Both the position numbers and the translations under genes were made by a program. DNA of 64,000 bases. Origin: Fredericiella sp963839515 (GTDB lineage Bacteria > Chloroflexota > Anaerolineae > Caldilineales > Caldilineaceae). Below, piece after piece: positions 43,116-50,820 of the stretch; within the stretch, counting starts at the first letter, position 1, and each line of letters starts with the position of its first letter. The stretch is from assembly GCA_963839515.1 (NCBI GenBank), contig CAWIVN010000025.1:130207-194206 (forward strand), given 5' to 3'. The notes under the pieces were generated by a model. The model saw only the letters and a program-made list of their open reading frames with translations. It searched no databases and was not told where the DNA came from.

Positions 43116-45010
43116 AAGAATTCGATCGGCAGATGCCGCTTGTCCATGCCCCTGCCGCCAAGGCAGCACCGCCGGCGCCTGCTGGAACGCACCCCCTGCT
43201 TGCCCTCCATCGCCGGCTGGGCAACCGCGCGGTGACGCAGATGGTGCAGGCTCGGCTCAAGATTGGACCGGCCCACGACCCATATGAGCATGAAGCCGAC
43301 CAGGTGGCGGAGCAGGTGATGCGTACACCGGTGCCGGCGCCTGAGAAGCCTGCACCAATTCCGCCCTTTTCCCTACCGATCACGCCATTCCGTCCCGCGC
43401 GCCTGCAGCGGCAGCCGGTAGACGGCACTGCCGCAGAGCTGGACGCTGATGTCGCCGAGGAAACCGAACCTGACGTCGAAGAGGTGCTGCAGACCAAATC
43501 GCTCGGCAATGGCCACAGCCCGAACGCGGCCCGGCTCGCAGACGCCCTGCAGCGCAGCCGTGGGCAAGGCCAGCCTATCCCTGCCCTGGCGCGCACCTTT
43601 ATGGAGCGGCGGTTTGGCGCCGACTTCAGCCAGGTGACGATTCACACGGGCAGCGAAGCGGCCTGGATGAACAGCGCGCTGGGCGCCCGCGCTTTCACCT
43701 ACGGTCGCGATATCTATTTTCAGCAGGGCGAATACAGCCCCGCTACCATACCCGGCCAACAACTGCTCGCGCACGAACTCACCCACGTCGTCCAGCAGAC
43801 CGGCCGGGTGATGCGCAAGCCCGCCGTGCCAGCGCAAGTACAGGTAAATCTCCACAGCCAGGAATCCATACAGCGCAGCCAGGCGCTCTACTTCTCCACC
43901 CACGGCAAACAGGGGTATTTTCGCTATGCCGAACGCTTTCACCGGGAGCACGGTTTTCCGGCGCCTGTGCGCGTGAGTTCTGTGGAAGAAATGCTGGAGC
44001 ACATGGTAACGTTGGCCCGCCCCATTCAGTTTGTCCGCCTCGTTACCCACGCCGTGCCGGACGGTATATTTTTGCCGCTCCTGCGCGGCGGCGGCACCAC
44101 GCTTTTCAGCCAGGATATGGAGTTGCAGCGTATGTCCTCGCTTGAGCGGGAGCTGGCTGTCGAGCATCCGACGCTACGCCAAGGCCAACAGTTTGTCGTC
44201 GTTACGTCGAATTATCACGTCGCCCCACGCGATTGGGTGCGCCAGGCCTGGTTGGAAATCAACTGGACGCGCGGCGGCCCTGACGTCCTGATCGAGCATA
44301 GACTCTTGTTGGCAGATGCGCCTGACCCAGACCGGGGACCCGTGACCGACTTAGAGATGCACTCGCTGTTCTGGTGGGCACTGGACCGTGAACTCATTAC
44401 TGCCCAACGCGAGCAGACGGATCGTCGTGGACGGACGCGCCTTGGCTACGTCTTCAACATCCCGGCCCGTGACCGTCAAATACTGCAGCAGACCTTCAAC
44501 CGCAACTTTGAGCTTTTCCGCGACCGCTTGATTGCGACGCGCTGGGGTACACGCGCCACGTTTGATCGCTTGGAGGCAATGATCGTGCGGGTGGCGCCAC
44601 GCCTGATCGATCGTGCGTTGGCCGGCAGGGGTTTGCAGCTGCAGTATACGCTGCCGCAGGCACGCTATGCCAGCGTCCAGGGTGCGGTCGAGCGCGGCAC
44701 GTACGCCGACAACTTGCTGCGCGCCAAATTCTGGCTGGCGAATGGCGCCGGGTTCCAGATTCGCGGCTGCCGCATCGGTCAAAACGTGCCCTGGCTTGAG
44801 ACGTTCCGCGACTTCTTGGGCCACGGCGAGCAAGAACAGCGCAGCCGGCCCGATGTCAGCGCACCCGACTTGCGCCACGCCTTTGGCGTACGCTCACGGC
44901 GTGCGGGTCGCAGGCGCATCACGGAGTCGCTCGAATGGCTGCAGGATGGGCGCCGCCAGATCCATACGACCAGTCCCGAATTTGAGCAACATATTGTCCA
45001 CGTTCGTTAG
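43109..45010 (+). CDS. eCIS-core (DUF4157) protein 3, putative cargo
   Basis: 633 residues. Leader LLALHRRLGNRAVTQMVQAR and RLKIGPAHDPYEHEADQVAE. The DUF4157 domain is interrupted by an acidic Glu/Asp-rich linker at about 110-130, and resumes LARTFMERRFGADFSQVTIHT to HELTHVVQQTG (His near 222). The C-terminal 400 residues match no family by eye. They include FVRLVTHAVPDGIFLPLLRGG and, 250 residues later, FQIRGCRIGQNVPW. Toxic activity unknown. The final bases TAGTG overlap the next GTG start. Confidence 0.78.
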   Translation: MVKEFDRQMPLVHAPAAKAAPPAPAGTHPLLALHRRLGNRAVTQMVQARLKIGPAHDPYEHEADQVAEQVMRTPVPAPEKPAPIPPFSLPITPFRPARLQRQPVDGTAAELDADVAEETEPDVEEVLQTKSLGNGHSPNAARLADALQRSRGQGQPIPALARTFMERRFGADFSQVTIHTGSEAAWMNSALGARAFTYGRDIYFQQGEYSPATIPGQQLLAHELTHVVQQTGRVMRKPAVPAQVQVNLHSQESIQRSQALYFSTHGKQGYFRYAERFHREHGFPAPVRVSSVEEMLEHMVTLARPIQFVRLVTHAVPDGIFLPLLRGGGTTLFSQDMELQRMSSLERELAVEHPTLRQGQQFVVVTSNYHVAPRDWVRQAWLEINWTRGGPDVLIEHRLLLADAPDPDRGPVTDLEMHSLFWWALDRELITAQREQTDRRGRTRLGYVFNIPARDRQILQQTFNRNFELFRDRLIATRWGTRATFDRLEAMIVRVAPRLIDRALAGRGLQLQYTLPQARYASVQGAVERGTYADNLLRAKFWLANGAGFQIRGCRIGQNVPWLETFRDFLGHGEQEQRSRPDVSAPDLRHAFGVRSRRAGRRRITESLEWLQDGRRQIHTTSPEFEQHIVHVR

Positions 45011-46602
45011 TGTCGGAAGTGATCGCTGATACACCCTGGCCGATGAACAGAACCTTTGCACCACTACTGAAGCCTGCCACGACCCCGCTTGGGCAAGCTG
45101 CCGCACATGCCGCACATGGGCGCACAGCGGCCGCCAATGCACTTGCTGCCATTCAGCGCCTGGCCGGCAACCGTGCCGCGGTGAGTCGCTTTGTCGCCCT
45201 GCGCAGTGCCCGGCAGCAGCAGGCGCTTGCTCCCTCCGCTTCTCCAGCGGTTGCCCCGCCCGTCGTCCACCAGGTCCTCCGTGGCGCTGGGCAGCCGTTG
45301 GCCGCAGATGTGCGCTCGTCCATGGAAAGGCGATTTAGCCAAGATTTTGGCGCAGTGCGCATCCACACAGACCCCCAGGCGGCAGCATCGGCCCGCGCCG
45401 TGCGGGCCGATGCCTACACCGTTGGCCGGCATATTGTGTTCGGCGCACAGCAGTACGCCCCCGGCACGGAAAGCGGCCGGCGGCTCCTGGCACATGAATT
45501 GACCCATGTCCTGCAGCAGAACCCTGCGCAGCCTGTGCTGCAAAGGCGCATTCACGAGGGCCATGACCACGGCGGACGCTATGAGATTGACGACGAGGCC
45601 TGCACCTTCACCTATCACCAAAACTGGTTCTTTACCTTTCGCACCGGCCAGACGGCCGCCGAACGCGAGGCGTATATGCTGGCGGCTAAGCGCCAGATCG
45701 AGGACGTATGGTCGGGCAAATTCCCATTGATCCCCGACGCGGCAGCCTGTGCTTGCTATCCGCACGGCTTTGTCGTTAACGTAATCATGCACCCGTTCGC
45801 ACGGGCAAGACAGGGCCGCGGCTTTACTATCATCGTCACCCCCAACGAGGAACGGGGGTTCACCAATCAGCCACTGCGTCGCATCGATCTGGGCACATCG
45901 CATGATCGCCCTGTATCTACCGGTGTTGGCGGGGGACAACAACGCGTTGCCCACGAGTTTGGCCACACCATCGGCCTGACCGACGAGTATCATGGCTGGG
46001 CGTCACTCTTCCGGACCGAGGGTTCACGCGATGAGCCTTCGATTATGCACAGCGGCAATGAGGTGCGCCCGCGCCACTATCAACACTTTGCCGATCTGGT
46101 AAGCCTGGAACTTGGCGGCAGCTGCACCTATCGCCCCAACGGCGAACGCCGGCCGGAATACGAAAACCCGGTCAACCGCTTTGGTGGGGTGCCCTTCCCC
46201 TTCCTACCCTCAAATATCGACTTTGCCATCGGCCTGCAGTTTGACCGCCGCTTGAGCAATGAAGCGGTTTTGGGGCTGCTCTACCCGACCGGGGGACTGC
46301 TGTCGATTTGGAATCCGGCGAGCCGGAGCGTGCTGGCGGGTCCAACTGTCGGTCTGCGCCTGAACCAGATCGCCCATCCGCTCTATGTCGATGTACGCAC
46401 TGGCATCCTCTTTGACCCAGAGCGGCCAAGCACGGTGTTTGATTTGCGGCTGCCGATCGCTGCCGAACTTGGTATTCGTGGGCGTGGATTCCAAGCAGGA
46501 GTCAATTACACGGCGATCAGCGACCTTCTTGGGCAAGGTCGCTGGACACACCTGGTGGGTGTGGGCCTACAGATTGACTTGCCCTTCAGCCGCAGAAGGT
46601 AG
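45010..46602 (+). CDS. eCIS-core (DUF4157) protein 4 with metzincin-like C-terminal protease
   Basis: 530 residues. Leader-like LAAIQRLAGNRAAVSRFVAL, DUF4157 to HELTHVLQQNP (His near 161), then a second module with RVAHEFGHTIGLTDEYHG near 312-329 and SIMHSGNEVRPRHY about 25 residues later. HExxHxxGxxD plus a Met-turn is the metzincin arrangement seen in snapalysin-type enzymes. The last 140 residues are beta-rich (GLQFDRRLSNEAVLGLLYP, GFQAGVNYTAISDLL) and end LPFSRRR. GTG 45010 overlaps the preceding stop; ATG 45043 is an alternative start. Confidence 0.82.
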   Translation: MSEVIADTPWPMNRTFAPLLKPATTPLGQAAAHAAHGRTAAANALAAIQRLAGNRAAVSRFVALRSARQQQALAPSASPAVAPPVVHQVLRGAGQPLAADVRSSMERRFSQDFGAVRIHTDPQAAASARAVRADAYTVGRHIVFGAQQYAPGTESGRRLLAHELTHVLQQNPAQPVLQRRIHEGHDHGGRYEIDDEACTFTYHQNWFFTFRTGQTAAEREAYMLAAKRQIEDVWSGKFPLIPDAAACACYPHGFVVNVIMHPFARARQGRGFTIIVTPNEERGFTNQPLRRIDLGTSHDRPVSTGVGGGQQRVAHEFGHTIGLTDEYHGWASLFRTEGSRDEPSIMHSGNEVRPRHYQHFADLVSLELGGSCTYRPNGERRPEYENPVNRFGGVPFPFLPSNIDFAIGLQFDRRLSNEAVLGLLYPTGGLLSIWNPASRSVLAGPTVGLRLNQIAHPLYVDVRTGILFDPERPSTVFDLRLPIAAELGIRGRGFQAGVNYTAISDLLGQGRWTHLVGVGLQIDLPFSRRR

Positions 46603-46603
46603 G

Positions 46604-47635
46604 ATGACCCCACAAGATCCTGTATCGGAGATGACGATGCGACCTTTCGCACCAAGGCAACCCGAGCTGGAGGAAGCCGCAAGCTCCCATCCACCCTATT
46701 CGGCAATACGTCACTCAAATGAACCGGGGCACCCCCTCCTCAGTTTGCAGCGAAAAATCGGCAATCAAGCTATGCTGCGATTGTTGCAGACCGACCGAGA
46801 CTTCGTTATCCAGGGACGCATCACACCCCCGCGCGATGAGATTCATGGGCCACTACTGGATCAATATAGCCGTGATACCGGCCTTCCCCGTGATAGGGTG
46901 ACCCAGCATGACCCCGGCTACGAGGCATGGCTGTCAGGTAGATCACTGGTCCCGCCGCCAATCAACATCACCCTCGAGATGCCTGTGCCCGCTGCGATCC
47001 CTGCTCCCGACTATTCACAGGATGAGAATCAACTGGGCGCCTGGGAGAGGGCGAAATTCCTCTTCACTGCACGCCAATCGTTTGCATGTGATCACGTAAC
47101 GAACAACGGCGTTGAAATGAGCTTTGTAACGGATGTCGGGATCCAGCTTACGCAATCGAGATTTGAGTATCTTATAGCCCGCCACATTTATGAGAACATG
47201 AATGATCGCTCCAGAGATGTCGGCGAACGAAATGTATGGCGGCAGATCCACACTCGGATTCGCCAGCATGCGGCTCAGCACTTTGTACGGTATAGGCAGG
47301 TTGTCAGCGCGATGCGGCAAACAATTGCACAGCAGTTCGCTGCCTTGCCGACCCGCAGCAGTCCTATACCCATTCCTCAGCAGGAACTGGAAACCTACGT
47401 AGGCAATCTACTGCTCTATCTTGTAGCCAGGCTGCACTTTGAACTGTGGCAAACTACGTGTGACTGGGAACATGCAGATTATCCAAACCTGCTGAGAGGT
47501 ATACCCAATGTTAGTGGCCGCTTTGTTCCGGCGTGCGACCCGCGACCACCAGTGCCACCCGAGCCACACCTGCCAATAATAATCACGCCTGGTATTCCCC
47601 AGTCGCGGTCAAGGCGAGCTAGCCCGTCACGCTAA
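46604..47635 (+). CDS. Putative eCIS cargo with leader motif but no DUF4157
   Basis: 343 residues. The leader LLSLQRKIGNQAMLRLLQTD at about 45-64 matches that of the four DUF4157 proteins, but no DUF4157 domain or HExxH follows. The body is largely helical (ARQSFACDHVTNNG, FEYLIARHIYENMND, LLYLVARLHFELW) and ends in a Pro-rich, Arg/Ser-rich tail. It starts 1 base after the preceding stop, so it belongs to the operon. Its more A/T-rich codons stand out. Function unknown; candidate effector or immunity-like partner. Confidence 0.7.
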   Translation: MTPQDPVSEMTMRPFAPRQPELEEAASSHPPYSAIRHSNEPGHPLLSLQRKIGNQAMLRLLQTDRDFVIQGRITPPRDEIHGPLLDQYSRDTGLPRDRVTQHDPGYEAWLSGRSLVPPPINITLEMPVPAAIPAPDYSQDENQLGAWERAKFLFTARQSFACDHVTNNGVEMSFVTDVGIQLTQSRFEYLIARHIYENMNDRSRDVGERNVWRQIHTRIRQHAAQHFVRYRQVVSAMRQTIAQQFAALPTRSSPIPIPQQELETYVGNLLLYLVARLHFELWQTTCDWEHADYPNLLRGIPNVSGRFVPACDPRPPVPPEPHLPIIITPGIPQSRSRRASPSR

Positions 47636-47703
47636 TTTGTTGGGTAGGGTGACCTTCCGCCACTGTTTGCTTCCATCTGCCAAGCCGCCTCAATCTTGCG
47701 GCA

Positions 47704-47860
47704 CAAATGGGTGTGGTTCACGTTTTTGTTCTCGTCCAGGCGCACGAAGGCGTGCGCACTGTACGCAACGGGACACCTGCCAAAATCGTGACACGCACCT
47801 GGCACAAATGGGTGCGTGTCGCGATTTTGGCAGGCACTTCCAGGAGGTGGCACCTCCTGG
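47704..47860. repeat. Intergenic hairpin cluster between eCIS locus and LacI operon
   Basis: The 499-base gap 47636-48134 has no convincing gene. 47704-47761 resembles 60863-60919 (GTGTG-TCACGTTTT-GT-CTCGTCCAG core). 47776-47834 is a 24-bp stem with one mismatch (CCTGCCAAAATCG... to ...GATTTTGGCAGG), of which a further half copy lies near 47982. 47840-47860 pairs CCAGGAGGT with ACCTCCTGG. These could stop eCIS transcription, or be remnants of a repeat family. Confidence 0.65.
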
Positions 47861-48022
47861 AGATGAGGGCCACGTACCCCACGCCGTTCGGCCCCGCGTG
47901 CCTGGCTCGCCCCACGCCACATTGCCTGTCCACAGCTCAGTGGGGCGAGCCTCGCACGGTTGGCCACGTACACAGCCGCCAAAATCGCGACAAACACCCT
48001 CGCGCAAAGCAAAAATTCGGTC

Positions 48023-48080
48023 TTGACAAACACCAACCCCTCGATCTATATTTATACGTATAAGCTCTGATACGTATAAA
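48023..48080 (+). promoter_or_regulatory. LacI promoter with paired ATACGTAT operators
   Basis: -35 TTGACA (48023-48028), 18-base spacer, -10 TATATT (48047-48052). The palindrome TTATACGTATAA at 48052-48063 overlaps the -10 end, and a second, TGATACGTATAA, lies at 48068-48079 with centres 16 bases apart. This is a typical autorepression arrangement for the LacI-family gene that follows. Confidence 0.75.
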
Positions 48081-48134
48081 TGACCAGTTCCCCCACCTAG
48101 CTCTTGGTTTTTCGAACACGCTAGCCCATTCCTT

Positions 48135-49160
48135 ATGTCCACGACTGTGCGCCGCAAGCGCCCTACGCAGGCAGATGTCGCGCGCCGCGCCGGCCTCTCG
48201 CAAGCAATGGTTTCCTATGTGCTCAATGCCAACACCGCCGTGTCGGTGCCGGAAGAGACGCGGGCGCGCGTGCTCGCCGCCATGCACGAGCTGGGCTATG
48301 TCCCCAATCGCACCGCCCGCAGCCTGCGCACCAACAAGACCTTGACGGTCGCCAGCATCATTCCCGATATTGCCAACCCATTCTATCCGGCCTTCGTGCG
48401 CGGCATCCAGGATGTGGTCGACCACCACGGCTATGACCTGATCATGTGTAACAGTGACGGCGTCGCCGACAAGGAACGAAAATTCCTGCATTCGGTCGAG
48501 CAAGGCCGCGCCGACGGTATGGTGGGCGTCTTCTTCCATGTCAGCGCCCGAGAGCTTGGTGACCTGCTGGAACGGGGCATCGCCATCGTCCGCCTCGAAG
48601 CCATGCGCAAACCACCTGGTGAGCTGCCGCTCGATAACATCTTTGTCGACAGCCTCGCCGCTGCCCGCGACGCCGTCACCTACCTCCTCGCACGCGGTTA
48701 TCGCAACATCGCCATGCTCGGCAACACCCCCGGCCCCGGCGAAGCGCGCCAGCAGGGCTATCGCCAGGCGCTGCAAGCGGCCGGGATCTCCGTGCGCGAC
48801 GAGTTCGTCATCCGCTGCGACTTCACCGAGGCCGGCGGCTATGCCGGCATGCAGGCGCTGCTGGCGCTGCCTGCGCGCCCCGACGCCGTGTTTGCCGCCA
48901 ACGACGTGATGGCCATGGGCGCCTTGGCAGCCCTCCAGGCTGCCGGACTCCAGGTCCCGGACGACATCGCCGTCATGGGCTTTGACGATATCCCCCTGGC
49001 ACGCCTGTTGACGCCCCCCCTCACAACCGTACGCCAGTACCAGACACAGCTTGGACGGCGGGCCGCCGAGCTTCTGCTCGAACGGCTCTCCGGCGCATAT
49101 AACGGGCCCGGTCGCAGCCAGGAAATGCCGTATGAAATCGTAGTGCGCGCATCGGCCTAG
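48135..49160 (+). CDS. LacI-family transcriptional regulator
   Basis: 341 residues. The N-terminal helix-turn-helix and hinge are typical (TQADVARRAGLSQAMVSYVL, PEETRARVLAAMHELGYVPN). The periplasmic-binding-like effector domain has VASIIPDIANPFYPAFVRG, HHGYDLIMCNSDG, the central RGYRNIAMLGNTPG and AVMGFDDIPLARLLTPPLTTV. It probably senses the sugar imported by the ABC system encoded downstream. The palindromic sites upstream suggest that it represses its own promoter; none was seen before the binding-protein gene, so one promoter may serve all five genes. Confidence 0.92.
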   Translation: MSTTVRRKRPTQADVARRAGLSQAMVSYVLNANTAVSVPEETRARVLAAMHELGYVPNRTARSLRTNKTLTVASIIPDIANPFYPAFVRGIQDVVDHHGYDLIMCNSDGVADKERKFLHSVEQGRADGMVGVFFHVSARELGDLLERGIAIVRLEAMRKPPGELPLDNIFVDSLAAARDAVTYLLARGYRNIAMLGNTPGPGEARQQGYRQALQAAGISVRDEFVIRCDFTEAGGYAGMQALLALPARPDAVFAANDVMAMGALAALQAAGLQVPDDIAVMGFDDIPLARLLTPPLTTVRQYQTQLGRRAAELLLERLSGAYNGPGRSQEMPYEIVVRASA

Positions 49161-49279
49161 CCCCGTAAAACTGGAAAGGAGAAACGCTATCGCGACATCC
49201 AGACACACACTGTTATTCAGGTCCCAAACAATGTCTCACGCCATTCTGGTTTCAACAGGACAATAAGGAGAGGAACAAT

Positions 49280-50698
49280 ATGAAGCGTAAGATTCAGTTC
49301 GCGCTGGCACTCCTGACCATCGCCGCGCTCTTGGTCGGCTGTGCCGCACCTGCGGCACCAGCCGCACCAGCCGCACCAGCCGGCGACGCCGCCCCGGCCG
49401 ACCAGACCGCCACAGGCGGGGATGCCGCCGCCGGTGAGAAGACCAAAATCGTCTGGTGGGGCGAAGGCAGCACCGTGGACGCTGCGTCGCAGCAAGCCAT
49501 CCAGGAGCAAGTTGTCGACGCCTTTAACGCCGAACACCCCGACATCGAGCTCGAGATCGTGTGGCAGGAGAGCAACAACGAAACGCTGCGCGCCGCCCTG
49601 CAAGCCGGCCAAGGCCCCGATATTGCCCAGACGCCTGGCCCGGGCTACCTGCTCGAATACCAGAAGGCCGGCTTCCTGCTGCCGCTTAACGACTTCGCCA
49701 CCGAATATGGTTGGCAAGATCGCATCCTGCCCTGGGCCTACGCCTCGGGCGTCGTGGACGGCACCCTCTACGGTTTGCCGTTGACCTTCGAATCGATGAT
49801 CGTCCTCTACAACACCAAGGTCTTCGCAGATCTGGGGCTCGAACCGCCCACCAATCGCGCTGAGTTCGAAGCCGCCGCCGATGCCATCGCCGCCGCCGGC
49901 CTTGTTCCCATCGCCTACGGCAACGTGGGCTGGCAGCCCACTAACGAGCACCTCATTGGCATGTGGCTCAATGCCACCGCCGGCTCACAGGCTGTCTACG
50001 AAGCCATCATCGGCGAACGCAGCTGGGAAGACCCCGTCTTTGTCGACTCCATCAACCTGCTCACCGACTACATCGCCAAGCGCGGTTACTTCGGCGGCAG
50101 CCTCGAAGACTACTACTCGATAGACTGGGACACGGAATTCAGCCTGCTCCAGACCGGCAAGGCCGGCATGATGACGATCGGCACCTGGGGCTTTCGTGGC
50201 GCAGCCGACTCGTTTGTCGACAACCCTGATGATTGGGACTGGTTCATGATGCCTTCGATGACGGAAGGCGTGCCCCAGGGCTTTGACCTGGCCATCGGCA
50301 GCACCATCTCGATCAACGCCAAGTCGGCTCACCCCACGGAAGCCGCCAAGGTGCTCGATTGGCTCTACGCCGACCCGAAGCGCGCGGCTGCAGTCGCCTC
50401 GATCTTCTCCTTCGGCGAGTTCGTCCTCCCGATCCAGTATGGCGCCGACGACTTCCCGGCCGACACCGATCCACGCATCAGCCGCTTCTTCACGCAGTTC
50501 GGTGAGGTGACGGGCGCCGGCAACTACGGTTACACCAGTTGGACCTTCTGGCCGGCCGAGGCCGAAACGCAGCTCTGGACCGATATCGAGCTGGTCTGGT
50601 CCGGCGAGATGACGACCGAAGAGTACCTCGCCAAGCAGCAGGCGCTGTGGGACAAAGCGCGCAGTGCAGGCGGCATCCCGCCCGTTCCGGAGCGCTAA
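49280..50698 (+). CDS. ABC transporter solute-binding lipoprotein, family 1 (carbohydrate)
   Basis: 472 residues. Lipobox ALLVGC with Cys21 followed by an Ala-Pro repeat linker. The mature domain begins with KIVWWGEGSTVDAASQQ and continues with FNAEHPDIELEIVWQ, GQGPDIAQTPGPGYL, LYGLPLTFESMIVLYNTKVF and GKAGMMTIGTWGFRGAA, a cluster B (MalE/UgpB-like) binding protein. Ligand not predictable. Start is preceded by AAGGAGAGG. Located after the LacI gene and before the permeases, with a large hairpin after its stop that would favour its mRNA over the permease message. Confidence 0.92.
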   Translation: MKRKIQFALALLTIAALLVGCAAPAAPAAPAAPAGDAAPADQTATGGDAAAGEKTKIVWWGEGSTVDAASQQAIQEQVVDAFNAEHPDIELEIVWQESNNETLRAALQAGQGPDIAQTPGPGYLLEYQKAGFLLPLNDFATEYGWQDRILPWAYASGVVDGTLYGLPLTFESMIVLYNTKVFADLGLEPPTNRAEFEAAADAIAAAGLVPIAYGNVGWQPTNEHLIGMWLNATAGSQAVYEAIIGERSWEDPVFVDSINLLTDYIAKRGYFGGSLEDYYSIDWDTEFSLLQTGKAGMMTIGTWGFRGAADSFVDNPDDWDWFMMPSMTEGVPQGFDLAIGSTISINAKSAHPTEAAKVLDWLYADPKRAAAVASIFSFGEFVLPIQYGADDFPADTDPRISRFFTQFGEVTGAGNYGYTSWTFWPAEAETQLWTDIELVWSGEMTTEEYLAKQQALWDKARSAGGIPPVPER

Positions 50699-50702
50699 AT
50701 CT

Positions 50703-50803
50703 CTGAACCTTGATTCGTAGGATTTTTGGGATTACCTTGATTCGTCGCCACGCCACGTGCTCCTAATCAAGGTAATCCTGAAATCCTACGAATCAAGGTT
50801 CAG
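50703..50803 (+). repeat. Large imperfect inverted repeat between binding-protein and permease genes
   Basis: About 40-bp arms: CTGAACCTTGATTCGTAGGA pairs with the exact complement ending CAAGGTTCAG, and an inner GATTACCTTGATT pairs with AATCAAGGTAATC. The motif CCTTGATTCGT occurs twice in the left arm. No T-run follows. It likely moderates read-through or stabilises the upstream mRNA, and resembles a dispersed repeat. Confidence 0.85.
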
Positions 50804-50820
50804 ACAAAGGAGCTTTTACC

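Noticed and set aside
15123..47635. Prophage or type VI secretion system
   Set aside because: No capsid, portal, terminase, integrase or lysis genes, and no TssJLM membrane complex; DUF4157, DUF4255 and Pvc15-like genes mark an eCIS.
47937..49208. 423-codon minus-strand open frame
   Set aside because: Opposite the LacI gene and its promoter; composition follows reverse-complement codon bias and no family is visible.
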